A stretch of 64,000 nt of DNA from Bolinopsis microptera. Lineage: Eukaryota > Ctenophora > Tentaculata > Lobata > Bolinopsidae. The notes beneath the pieces are model-generated. The model was given only the letters and a program-made list of their open reading frames with translations. It searched no databases and was not told the DNA's origin. Below are positions 47,433 through 57,443 of this stretch, piece by piece. The stretch lies in assembly GCF_026151205.1 (NCBI RefSeq), contig NC_087079.1, positions 5,413,230-5,477,229 on the forward strand, in the 5' to 3' direction. Each line of letters starts with the position of its first letter. Within the stretch, counting starts at the first letter, position 1. A program made the translations under genes and the position numbers.

Positions 47433-47948
47433 CCTTGTTTTAATAGTGGTTGTTAGAGAGGGAATTATTGAAGTGCAGATAAAAGACTAGGTAGACGAGG
47501 TATTTGTTATCAAAATTTGTGGGTCATGGAAAGAAAGTTGTTAAAAGATTCAGAACAAACCAATGCAAGACTCATATTCTATGATTGAATAAATAGTTTG
47601 ACTGATAGTGATATAACATTAAACATAACATTTTCGAAGCAAGAAATCTTTAAAAATGACAAAATATTTTGAACCAGGACCCCCTCAATAAGTGAACATC
47701 ATCTCACCGTAAGATTCAGTAAGATAGTAGTACTGTAATTATAAGCTGGTGTTCTTAATGACTAATGTTACATTGAGGTAGCAACATTTTGATATAGAAT
47801 TTCATGAAATGTTCTGTGGATTGTGAAATTCGATCTGCCTCATCAGTCATCATGTTACATGTACGGTCAACGGACAAATAGCGTAAAAATAATGTCGCTT
47901 TGAATTAATTAATTTCCGTCAGTAGAGTGACCACGTGACCACGCGACT

Positions 47949-49124
47949 TCAGTCTTCTTCTTCGTCTGAAAGAATGTACTAAAATATCTTGAAATTTACA
48001 ATACGACAAGGTGAAAAATAAATACTATTTAATGTTACAAATATTTTTTGCAAGAATACCTGACCAATGACCATATCTTATGAACAGTGGACTGAAGTAA
48101 AGTACTAAAAATAGCAATAAGATAAAGCAAAATAAGATATCAGAAAATTTTGTACAAGAATGCTTGGCCATATTATATGGGATCGAATGACAGTAGATAA
48201 GCTTCATAACCGTTTTTAGAAGCTTCAATATTACGTCAATAATATCCGTCATAGAGATAAATTTCTACGACTAAGCGCCTGTTTCAAATATCATTAACGG
48301 TCTAGAGATAAATTGTTAAGTTCTAAATGAACTCCATAACGAATTATTAATAATAATCTAGGACTAAAATTAATTATTCTTCGATGTAATGGCTAAAAGA
48401 ATGTTAAGAAAATGCATGATAGTAAAGCAATATGTAATCAACTCATACGGGCTCATACCATCTAAATAGCACGCCGTCATTCTTCCGCGTTCTTTTCCCT
48501 TCCCTGAACTTTTACTATCACGTGACTGTTGCTGCCGCGCAGGATCCACGCCATCTGCACGTGCAGGAGCCACGCCAGCTGCACGTGCGTGTTTCTTAGA
48601 CACGGATTTTGTCTGTCCAATTACATACTCCTCCTGTACCACTGCATTCTTATGCTTACTGGGACCTTTTGGAATTTCCTCGTCACCCTGATGACGATCA
48701 ATCGTTAGGATGATTTTAAACACTACAGAAATCACCCAACAAATTAATTAGTTGAATCTACCGCCCGTTTCATTAGGAATAAAAATTTGAACAATTTTCC
48801 CTGAAAAATCCGGGAAACTAATAAATCGGTGTTTTATCTACATCAAACATGAGCAAACTATATATATAGTACCACATAAATAAGATTTTGTTTGCGTGTG
48901 TCCCATTTTTTTAAAGACCCTTTAAATTGCTATTTTCAAACATTTTGTCGCTTAATATTTGGTGCATTTATGCAGGATTGACCGGACTGCACGTCACCTG
49001 GTTTTCACTAGTGCGAGCCCGTTTCCTAAAGACAATCTTCCCCTCTGAGGACGGTGTTGGTTCGAGCTCCGACTTGCTTTCTTTGAGGTCGTTCAGGAAA
49101 CTCAGAGCTATCGCTTTGTTATCC
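47949..49124 (-). CDS. DUF4604 / KIAA1143-like protein, last three exons
   Basis: Exons 49124-48998, 48687-48459 and 47965-47949 (stop TGA) are phase-compatible. The first reads DNKAIALSFLNDLKESKSEL then EPTPSSEGKIVFRKR, resembling the EPTPADGRIIYRKP region of vertebrate KIAA1143 (DUF4604). The second is Lys/Ser-rich with an internal repeat ARAAGVAP / ARADGVDP. The junction of exons 2 and 3 gives MTACYLDDEEED*, matching the short acidic C-terminus of the family (LLSF followed by acidic residues). The conserved N-terminus (a YVKP...FL..FK-type segment) is not found in the window to the right, so the gene is partial or its first exons were missed. A nuclear protein of unknown function. Confidence 0.65.
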
Positions 49125-49804
49125 CTGAGGTTTGGCTGGGTTTAATGATAATTTGATGGTGTTAAGCGCAAACATAAACATGGAAAATTTACCATATTAT
49201 CTGTGAGGTTTGGCTGAGCTTAATTTGATTCATGATAAACATGGAAATTTCGCCACATTTTACCCTATTTTACAATATTTTACCTGATTGGATAATTGTG
49301 ATATAAATAATGGCGAATGGTTTTATGAACAATTTTTATGAAAAATTTTATGAACAATTTTTGCGCATATGACTCTAACTTTAAATGTTTTCATGAAACA
49401 ATTAATTAATTGGGTTGACTAGTTCTGCTCTTTCATTTTGATCTCTTATTTTAATTCGTCATTTTTAATTTGTAGTATTTAAAGTTCTTGAACAGCATGT
49501 GCGGGAAACCAAGGAAACTGTATCACAATTAAAAGCCCTGAAATGGCGTCAGGGTAGTAGGTAATGATTCTTATTCAAACCCAGAGAAAGTGTGCAAGAG
49601 AGAGGTGAGAGAGAAGGAAGAGAGAGGGAGAGGGAGAGAGAGAGAGAGAGTTATTGAGTGACTCCGTATTACAGCTTGCTAATTATCAAGTTTTTGACAA
49701 TGTCATGACAACGAAAATCCAAACAAAATAAAAAACCAAACTTCAATCAATTAAAAAAAACTAAAAATAAATGTCATCCTCGTCCACCCAACATACACCC
49801 CCTC
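49125..49804. other. Intergenic, with GA microsatellite
   Basis: GAGAGAGGGAGAGG-type microsatellite at 49600-49650. GTGAGGTTTGGCTGAGCTTA at 49202 repeats the acceptor region of the DUF4604 exon (49125-49142), a small tandem duplication. Confidence 0.5.
49476..49564 (+). CDS. Possible terminal exon, coiled-coil-like
   Basis: After the acceptor TTTGTAG the plus strand reads FKVLEQHVRETKETVSQLKA then LKWRQGSSR and a stop. Heptad-like and charged, but no upstream exon was recognised, so this could be chance. Confidence 0.2.
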
Positions 49805-50212
49805 TCAGCAAGTGTACCCAGCAGCGCTCCAGTACACATCACACCTGTACCTCACCATTTCCTCACTATCCGTCATCTCTCTCGTCTCCACGTGCAGGAT
49901 GGTGTTGGTATTGAAGTTATTCCTGATGTAGATGGAGGGACAAGCCATCTTCCCTCCCCAACCTCCACTCACTGTGGCGGTAACAACTGGTTTGGTGTTA
50001 AATCCACAGTCCGTTATGTTGATGGCTTTGTAAGCTTGTCCGCCCCAGTTTATCCAGCTATAGTCGCCGGTGTCGTTGTATCTGGCAACACCAGAGCAGA
50101 TCAAGGCACAGGGTGGGGGGCGCCATGCACCGTCGGGGGTGTTTAAGATCTTTATTTCGCTCAGGGCGAGGTTTAAAAGCGTCATAGTTAACAGAGATCC
50201 CAGCAGCTTCAT
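49805..50212 (-). CDS. Small secreted Cys-rich protein, family member 1
   Basis: Single exon, 135 residues from the ATG at 50212, chosen because MKLLG aligns with the starts of the paralogues. Signal peptide MKLLGSLLTMTLLNLALS. The mature part starts with the family phrase KILNTPDG, then PPCALICSGVARYNDTGDYS, DCGF..KPVVTATVSG, CPS and CDVYWSAAGYTC. The Cys pattern (C..C......CGF......C....C......C) and the CGF-x-PVV and DVYW motifs resemble invertebrate secreted domains of the type CGFxxTPxxxTSLGG...WIAxG. That comparison is from memory and tentative. Function unknown; probably secreted and monomeric. Similar upstream sequences (50380-50530 versus 51630-51780) show segmental duplication. Confidence 0.75.
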   Translation of the reverse strand: MKLLGSLLTMTLLNLALSEIKILNTPDGAWRPPPCALICSGVARYNDTGDYSWINWGGQAYKAINITDCGFNTKPVVTATVSGGWGGKMACPSIYIRNNFNTNTILHVETREMTDSEEMVRYRCDVYWSAAGYTC

Positions 50213-50251
50213 CTTGAAATGGAACGAAGAACGCTTAGCTATTAGATTCAA

Positions 50252-51043
50252 ACTTTCTTGATTTTCAAAGACAAATTATGATTTTGAATGATACGTTTGA
50301 CCTGTATATATATATTATATTGAAACCACGTACAGTCTTTATACAGACCATTCTCAAAGTTTAAATTGGTAAATTCTATTGTCAGTACTCAACAGCTGTC
50401 GTAATTCAAATTCGCGATTTGATATTTTCATAGCGGTTATTCACTTTAGCTAATTAAAGTGGAGGAATTTAATTTCAGCAAAGGCTAATTTGAACATATC
50501 ATATCTGTGCCGGCAAATGTCTTTCATGATGATTAAGTTGCATAGTACTGAGTAAAAGTCTCGGATTTGTAGCAATAGTCGTAGTACCTAAGTGGCAACT
50601 AAATTGAAACTGTCGAAGCTCATGTCACTTTATTTAATATCCTGGATCAGTATTCTTACTGTTTTAATAAAAATAGAGAAATTTTTTTCTCCCTTCGAAT
50701 CAATCAAAGAATCAAGCTAGATGATTTGTTGTAAATACTGAGATCAAACTATCAATTTACAGGCTATCGTCAAACATGTTGCAAGCCGTCATCTTCAGTG
50801 ACATAAGCCTCAAATTATTTGTTATATAGTAGTGTTGAAAGTATTGATACTGTTTTAATAAACGTATAATATCAAATCTAACCATGGTAACCAACCTGTC
50901 AGTTCTTAGACAGAAAATTACTAGATTATTTATGGTTTGAAAAAAAAATGCTTTAGTACACAGAACAATCAATAAAACACTGTATTGCTGGTTTGCAAGA
51001 TAAATACATTTAAAGTAACTAGAATATAATCCCGCGTGTCTTT
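50252..51043. other. Spacer between secreted family members 1 and 2
   Basis: 50380-50600 is closely similar to 51630-51850 (shared TACTCAACAGCTGT, ATTTTCATAGCGGTTATTCA, TGCCGGCAAATGTCTTT). No exon recognised. Confidence 0.5.
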
Positions 51044-51454
51044 TCAACAGTTGTAGCCGTTTGCAGTCCAGTACACGTCACATTGCTCACGCACCATTTG
51101 ACTGGGTGTTGCGTTCCCCACCGTGATTACAAACAACAATGTGTTGCTGACACCAATTATGCTGATGGAGGGACAGTTATAACTATAGTGAGATCCTCTG
51201 ACTGAAACAGTTACTACAGGTACGGAGACAAATCCACATTCTTTAAAGTCAGTAATTTTGAGTGCTTTACTATCAGCATGATTCCGCCATCCGTAGCCAC
51301 CACTTTCGCTGTATCTTGACACGCCAGAGCAGGTCAGGGCACAGGGTGCAGGACCAGTTTGACCCTCTGGAAGATTCAATATCTTCAGTTCACTCGAGAG
51401 AGTGTGGCTAACTATCATCACAGTGAACAGGCATCCGAGTAGTTTCATCTTCAA
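51044..51454 (-). CDS. Small secreted Cys-rich protein, family member 2
   Basis: Single exon, 136 residues. Starts MKMKLLG (either Met could serve), signal peptide to about residue 20 (LFTVMIVSHTLSS). Then LKILNLPEGQTGPAPCALTC, SGVSRYSESGGYGW, ECGFVSVPVVTVSVRG, CPSISI and CDVYWTANGYNC. Spacing of cysteines and the CGF/DVYW motifs are as in the other three members. The 100 bp upstream of the ATG are nearly identical to those of member 3, so expression is probably shared. Confidence 0.8.
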   Translation of the reverse strand: MKMKLLGCLFTVMIVSHTLSSELKILNLPEGQTGPAPCALTCSGVSRYSESGGYGWRNHADSKALKITDFKECGFVSVPVVTVSVRGSHYSYNCPSISIIGVSNTLLFVITVGNATPSQMVREQCDVYWTANGYNC

Positions 51455-51590
51455 ACGATATGATATACGCTACTAAAAACAAACTTATTTGACTTTTTAA
51501 AGATAATGATGATTTTTAGAGATAAGTAAAACCATTATATCCATTCTCACACTCCCTAACATAAAATGGTCTAGACCGTGACAATTTACA
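51455..51590 (-). promoter_or_regulatory. Conserved proximal promoter of secreted family member 2
   Basis: Closely matches 56230-56365 upstream of member 3: CGCTACTAAAAACAAACTTA, TTGACTTTTTAA, GATAATGATGATTTT, ATATCCATTCTCAC and TCTAGACCGTGA in the same order and spacing. Whether this is selected or just recently duplicated cannot be told by eye. Confidence 0.5.
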
Positions 51591-52202
51591 GATGGCTCAA
51601 TCTTATTAGTGACTAAATTAATTAATTCTATTGTCAGTACTCAACAGCTGTGGTAATTCAAATTCGCGATTTAATATTTTCATAGCGGTTATTCACTTTA
51701 GCTAATTAAGGTGGAGGAATTTAATTTCAGCAAAGGTTAATTTAAACATATTGCACCTGCGCCGGCAAATGTCTTTGATGGTGATTACATTACACGGTAC
51801 TAGTTTCGACTGAGTAAAAGTCACAGATTTGTAGTAGTAGTAGTGGTAGCTAATTAGCTAAGTAGCAACTAAATTGAAAGTACCGTGGTGCATGTCAATC
51901 TATTTAATATTCTGGTGGCTGGCGCTAACTTGGTATATACTCTCAAAACTTAAGTTCAATTTGTAAATTTAGAAAAATTAAATCCAATATGTCAGAATAT
52001 CTACCATATATAACAGTCTAAATGTCAATATTGAGATTCTAGGATGTTGTCATGTTCATTCTGATCCGAATTTATACTTACTGAACATTGTCTCTAACAA
52101 AAAACGTTGACTCTAACAAAAAACGTTTGCTAGAAATTGGAAAATCAGACGATTGTCCTTTTATTATTAGTAATTAGTAACCCGCTCTTTATTGATTTTG
52201 GG
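51591..52202. other. Spacer, duplicated upstream sequence
   Basis: 51600-51920 is the counterpart of 50370-50650 and 56400-56660. The rest shows no gene; AACAAAAAACGTT is tandemly duplicated near 52095-52125. Confidence 0.5.
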
Positions 52203-52530
52203 ATAGCAATATCTTACTATATATAAAGCGAGACGATATATATGGATGGGTGGATCCGTACCATTTTACTGACACCACGGCATCAACTTTAACGTGACTT
52301 TCCACAAAAACCGTAAAATATACACAACCGAAACCTTTTTGACTGAGTAAAATGCTTTAATGGCCTCCAAATCAGCATGAAAAATAAAAATAGGCCAAGA
52401 ATTAGGAGTTTTAAAGCCCCAAATTTGGACCCCGAGTGGTGTCAAAAACGCGAATTAAATAGGTAATAATTAATTTAGTCTTTTGAGTCTTGACACCATT
52501 TTAGGGTTATACGGATTCCTGCTCGAAAAA
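52203..52530 (-). repeat. Dispersed repeat of about 320 bp, copy 2
   Basis: Opposite-orientation counterpart of 27140-27465. Begins TATCTTACTATATATAAAGC and ends near GGATTCCTGCTCG. Confidence 0.75.
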
Positions 52531-52796
52531 GTTAATAAAACAAAACTATTAACGTATAAAGTATTATACTAACTTCTAATAACATTAATATAGATTTTGT
52601 AATATTCCCTGATTATTGTTTATAATTACTTAACTTTATAGAACCATGCAGTTTTAATTTATACTTTGTCACATATCCCCCCAATGCAATGTACATTGTA
52701 ATAGTAAAACAACTAGGATTTATTAAACCATTTAAGTCAGCATTGTGCTAATTGATATTTGATTTCAACCAGAAACTTCGTCCCCATCATAACATA

Positions 52797-54056
52797 TCAC
52801 ATAAATGTTGATAAACGCCCCATGGTCGCTGAACTGGCACGAAATATGAGAGGGGAAGGAAATGTTGTAGAGTATAAGGTAGCTGGGACAGTGGGAGCAG
52901 GTGTGAAAACAGACTCACCAGGTGAGAAGGTGAGAGGAGCTGCAGGGTGAGACTTGTGAGATGCTGGTTGGTAACTGGAGAAGGAACTGGGAGGTAAGCT
53001 AGAACTGGAAAGAAAGGGGTCATCGAAGTACAGAGGCTTTACAAATGTGAGAGGCTTCACGAAAGGTAGAGGCTTAACAAAAATGGGTCCTCGAACACTA
53101 TCTTTTTGAGAGAAAGTCGAAGCCTGACCGCTTTCATGAAAAAAATTTGAGTTATTCTGTTGATACAGTTTTTCGCCAGTATGAGTCATCCGATGGCGAA
53201 CTAAGAGTGAATTTTTGATTGAATTGTAGGAACATTCAGAACATTTATACGGTTTTTCACCGTTATGAGTCATCCGATGGTTAACTAGGTCTGATTTTTG
53301 GCTTGAACTGTAGGAACATTCGGTGCATTTATATGGTTTTTCACCGGTATGAGTCATATAATGGCGAACCAGGGTTGATTTCCAGCCAGTACTAAAGGAA
53401 CATTCAGAGCATTTATACGGTTTTTCGACGGTATGAGTCATCTGATGACTAAGCAGGTTTGATTTTTTGCTTGAACTGTAGGAACATTCAGAGCATTTAT
53501 ACGGTTTTTCACCGGTATGAGTCATCTGATGTCGAACCAGGGTTGATTTTTGACTAGTACTTAAGGAACATTCAGAGCATTTATATGGTTTTTCACCGGT
53601 ATGAGTTGTCTGATGGCGAACTAGGTGTGATTTTTGGCTTGCACTGTAGGAACATTCAGAGCATTTATATGGTTTTTCACCGGTATGAGTCATCTGATGT
53701 CGAACCAGGGTTGATCTCCAGCCATGGCTAAAGGAACATTCGGAACATTTATATGGTTTTTGATTTTCACCGGTATGAGTCCGCTGATGTGAAACTAAAG
53801 CTGTTTTTTGGTTTGCATTGTAAGAAAATTCGGAGCGAATGTAAGCATTTTCACTGGTATTAACCCACTGGTGGCAAGCTATTGCTGACTCCTGGTTGGG
53901 ACAATCCAACTGAGAAACTGCATTCGAATACACTTCTGATTTAATAAGAAAATTATCTTCCTCCTTCTTAGTCTCTGTCTTGATCAATTCTGGTGGAAAA
54001 CTTTCTTCTTTCATCTTCATCTCATCTTTAACGTCTGGAACATTTTTCTGCTCCAT
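52797..54056 (-). CDS. C2H2 zinc-finger protein with seven intact fingers
   Basis: Single 419-codon frame from ATG 54056 (MEQKNVPDVKDEMKMKEESF). The N-terminal 80 residues are acidic, without a visible effector domain. One degenerate finger (YIRSEFSYNANQ...HQRTH, about 72-94) has lost both zinc-binding cysteines. Seven fingers follow (about 98-297) with KCSECS/KCTECS knuckles and RHxMTH-type histidine pairs, joined by TGEKPYK linkers; two linkers are altered (TVEKPYK, NGEKPYK). The tail has the repeat FVKPLPFVKPLTFVKPL and is Ser/Pro-rich, ending GRLSTFM. A nuclear DNA-binding regulator is expected. The finger units are nearly identical in DNA, pointing to recent unit duplication. The gene lies between members 2 and 3 of the secreted family, on the same strand. 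Confidence 0.85.
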   Translation of the reverse strand: MEQKNVPDVKDEMKMKEESFPPELIKTETKKEEDNFLIKSEVYSNAVSQLDCPNQESAIACHQWVNTSENAYIRSEFSYNANQKTALVSHQRTHTGENQKPYKCSECSFSHGWRSTLVRHQMTHTGEKPYKCSECSYSASQKSHLVRHQTTHTGEKPYKCSECSLSTSQKSTLVRHQMTHTGEKPYKCSECSYSSSKKSNLLSHQMTHTVEKPYKCSECSFSTGWKSTLVRHYMTHTGEKPYKCTECSYSSSQKSDLVNHRMTHNGEKPYKCSECSYNSIKNSLLVRHRMTHTGEKLYQQNNSNFFHESGQASTFSQKDSVRGPIFVKPLPFVKPLTFVKPLYFDDPFLSSSSLPPSSFSSYQPASHKSHPAAPLTFSPGESVFTPAPTVPATLYSTTFPSPLIFRASSATMGRLSTFM

Positions 54057-55827
54057 TTCACTAATAAGTCAAGGACTGTACAAAACTAAATGTCAGTGTT
54101 TATTTGAAGAGCTTTTCGCTTTGTTTACATCTGACATCAGGCAGAAACAAGCTTTTCAAAAGTGATGGTAGTAACCCAGAAAATAGAAAACAAGCGAATG
54201 TGGTTATCAAATTTGAAACAGGTTCAACTTAATGTTAACAAGGTATTCGGATAATGCTGATACTTGTAAAGCTACATAAAGCTATTAAACCACTAAACTT
54301 AATGTTCTAAACATTTACTAGAAGTGATCTCCAAACTAAAGCTTCAGTACAACTGTTAGTTTGAGCTTCGCTTCGCACTATGTGTTTTAAATAACAGCAG
54401 TTCAGATGTTATATGAGCTAGCCTCTATGTGGTCCACAGGGCGGAGGAACAATACTGTGTGTGTATAATAAGTGTATAACTGCAAATTACATTGTCTAAA
54501 GCCAAATGTTTAACTTAAAATTCTCAATTTCAATGAGGTTCAGGAATTGCAATCCAGCTTGAGGAGTTATTAAATTTTCCAAGTTTCGCCCTCTTTTATT
54601 CTTTTTCAGGTATTGATATAAGTATAATTTGCCATCTGATAAAATGCATTAATTATTATGAAATTACTAGGTACATTTTTGTTGCAGGAAATTTGTTTTT
54701 AATATACTTTCTTTCACATGTTTTTGATGTTACGTCATCAACAACTTTTGACTCTAAATATAGTTATCACAATACAATGACGATGCAATACAGATTACGA
54801 TAAATCATTCAACACTAGTCGAATAATAATAATCTAATATATAGACACAATACGCAAACATATCTATTTCAGATAGACCCGGTTAGCTCTATCTCACAGC
54901 TACGACTGAGCTCACACGTGAACTAAGATTCTATATTAATTAAATGCTTTTGGACAATTTTAAATTTAAAGCACTCTATCAAGTAAAATCCGTATAGACT
55001 ATGTACACCTATACAGCAGGGTGTCATAATTATTGGCGCGTAGACAATTTTGCGTGAAATTTTAGCTCATCCAAGCTTTTAGAAACGATCATTACTTGAC
55101 TTCTGAGGGTCAGTTTCCTGTTACGGAGTCTTGATCATTCGAGAGATAATCCTTTATGCTACAGTTCAGTCTAAAAAGAAGTTCGAAAGAAGTTAAATTT
55201 CGTCGATAATCACGACGAAAGAGAAACATTTTGATTATTGGACTTGAAGCCTTCGGCTGCTTCCCCTGAATTCCGGGATGAGTCCGCCCGACTATATTTT
55301 ATTGCGTCAGTTAGAGGAGAAAGATAGCTTTTATAAAATTTATAGTTTTTTATATAATTCGCTATCGCCTATTTAAAGAACGGCCTAAATTATGTGTTTT
55401 GAGGTACATCAACACAAAATTCTGAAATTAAGAAAAAGTTCTCCAGACCAGTTTTTGACTTTTGTAATCTCGATATTCAGAAGTAAAGTTATGACCCGTC
55501 GAAAAATATTGATTTCATCATAAAATACACATAAAATTTCAAACACGCCAATAATTCTGACACCTTGCTGTATAATCATCATAGTTTATATATAGGATTC
55601 TATATTTGTGCAAAGTGTCTATGAATTGTAGATGAGAGCGGAATTATTTATAACTATGTTTATACTTTATTTGTGTTTTGAAAAATGCTTAGGCACACGG
55701 AATAATCAATCAAACACTGTAAGAGTAACATTAAACTGGTTTGCAGAATGAATTAAAATATTCTAAATTCAGCAAAATTCATTAATTGGGATTAATTAAT
55801 CCACAAAATATCATAACTTGTGTCTTT
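54057..55827. other. Intergenic, nothing coding
   Basis: AT-rich. 54835-54935 and 55600-55740 are near copies of 56755-56860 and 56860-56990 (AATATATAGACACAATACGC, CAGATAGACCCGGTTAGC, GAGCTCACACGTGAACTAAG), so a later sequence of about 650 bp (54935-55600) interrupts one copy. TCTGACACCTTGCTGTATAA (55556) and its near complement TATACAGCAGGGTGTCATAA (55010) bound that insert as inverted ends. Confidence 0.55.
54998..55575. mobile_element. Probable small inverted-repeat element
   Basis: The left end TACAGCAGGGTGTCATAATTATTGGCG (written here in two parts: TACAGCAGGGTGTCA, ATTATTGGCG) and right end CGCCAATAATTCTGACACC then TTGCTGTATA are inverted. It interrupts a block that is continuous near 56755-56990. 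Boundaries are approximate (55011-55574 by the inverted ends). No coding sequence. Confidence 0.6.
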
Positions 55828-56229
55828 TCAACAGGTGTACCCTGTTGCAATCCAGTACACGTCACAATTCCACATGACCATGTCACTAGCTGTTGCATCC
55901 TCCGCCGTGATTACACTCAACCTTGTGTTGCCAGCTATAAGTATGCGGACGGGTGGGCAGTAAAAATGGTAAGGTGATCTCGTCGAGACAGTTACTACGG
56001 GTATAGAGACAAATCCACATCCTTCAGTGTCAACGTATTTGTATGCTTTATCATAATAACTCCCCCATGCGTAGTCACCAGTATCGTTGTATCTGGCAAC
56101 ACCAGAGCAGGTCAATGCACATGGTGGGGGACCGGTTACACCGTCGGGGGTACTCAAGATCTTCAGTTGACTTTGAGTGGGTATGGCTAATATCACAGTA
56201 AACAAACAGCCGAGCAGTTTCATCTTCAA
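55828..56229 (-). CDS. Small secreted Cys-rich protein, family member 3
   Basis: Single exon, 133 residues, MKMKLLGCLFTVILAIPTQS signal peptide. Then LKILSTPDGVTGPPPCALTC, SGVARYNDTGDYAWG, GCGFVSIPVVTVSTRS, CPPVRILIAG and CDVYWIATGYTC. Closest to member 4 in the PDGVTGPPPCALTC and ATASDM segments, and to member 2 in the promoter. All family cysteines are present. Confidence 0.8.
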   Translation of the reverse strand: MKMKLLGCLFTVILAIPTQSQLKILSTPDGVTGPPPCALTCSGVARYNDTGDYAWGSYYDKAYKYVDTEGCGFVSIPVVTVSTRSPYHFYCPPVRILIAGNTRLSVITAEDATASDMVMWNCDVYWIATGYTC

Positions 56230-57053
56230 AAGATATGATAAACGCTACTAAAAACAAACTTATTTGACTTTTTAAGATAATGATGATTTTAAGTGATAAA
56301 AAAAAACCTTTGTATCCATTCTCACCGTCCTTAATATAACATTTTCTAGACCGTGAAAGTGTACAGATGGCCCAATCTTATTACTATTAGTGGCTAAATT
56401 AATTAATTCTATTGTCAATACTCAACAGCTGCAGTAATTCAAAATACAAGTCTACTTCACTTTAGCTCATTAAAATGAAGGAATTTAATTTCAGCAATGG
56501 TTGATTTAAACATATTGCACCTGTGCCGGCAAATGTCTTTGATGGTGATTACATTAAACGGTACTAGTTTCAGTAAAAGTCACGGATTTGTAGTACTAGG
56601 ACTGGTACCTAAGTAGCAACTTAATTGAAAGTACCGTGGTGCATGTCAATCTATTTAATATCTATTTCAATCATCATTAATTGGTACCATTATAATGCAG
56701 CTGAAAAGCATTAGTAACCCGTTCTTGATTGATTTTGGGATATCGATATATGATCTAATATATAGAGACACAATATGCAAACATGTCTATTTCAGATAGA
56801 CCCAGTTAGCCCTATCTCACAGGTACGACTGAGCTCACACGTGAACTAAGATTCTATATTTGTGCAAAGTGTCCATGAATTGTAGATGAGAACGGAATTA
56901 TTTATAACTATGTTTATTTGTGTTTTGAAAAATGCTTAGGCACACGGAACAGTCAATCAAACACTGTAAGTGTTAAACGCTACACTGATTTGCAAAATGA
57001 ATTAAAATACAAATTCATCAATTAATCCACAAAATATCATAAATTGTGTCTTT
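56230..57053. other. Spacer between secreted family members 3 and 4
   Basis: 56230-56365 is the member 2-like proximal promoter; 56400-56660 matches 51600-51920; 56755-56990 is duplicated at 54835-55740. No exon. Confidence 0.55.
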
Positions 57054-57443
57054 TCAACATGTGTACCCTGTTGCAATCCAGTACACGTCACATTCCCAAC
57101 TGATCATGTCACTAGCTGTTGCATCCTCCGTCGTGATGAAATACAACGCTGTGTTGTAGAGAAGCAATATTCGGATGGGAGGACAGTAAGATTCAGAGGA
57201 AAATCCTCTCACAGAGACTGTCACAACCGGTTCAGAGACAAATCCACACCCTGTAATATCAGCCCGTTTGTGGGCTTTACTGACCATTGTCTGCCACCCG
57301 TAATCACCATCGTATTTTGAGACACCAGAACATGTCAACGCACAGGGTGGAGGACCAGTCACACCGTCGGGGGTACTCAAGATCTTCAGATCACTTCGAG
57401 TGGGGTTGATTAAGATAACAGTCATTATGCAGCCGAGCAGCTT
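57054..57443 (-). CDS. Small secreted Cys-rich protein, family member 4
   Basis: Single exon, 129 residues from ATG 57443 (MKLLGCIMTVILINPTRS signal peptide; an upstream in-frame ATG at 57506 would spoil the signal). Then LKILSTPDGVTGPPPCALTC, SGVSKYDGDYGWQ, GCGFVSEPVVTVSVRG, CPPIRILLLYN and CDVYWIATGYTC. It lacks two residues of the YNDTGDY segment. The sequence upstream of the ATG differs from that of members 2 and 3, so regulation may differ. Confidence 0.8.
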   Translation of the reverse strand, partial: KLLGCIMTVILINPTRSDLKILSTPDGVTGPPPCALTCSGVSKYDGDYGWQTMVSKAHKRADITGCGFVSEPVVTVSVRGFSSESYCPPIRILLLYNTALYFITTEDATASDMISWECDVYWIATGYTC

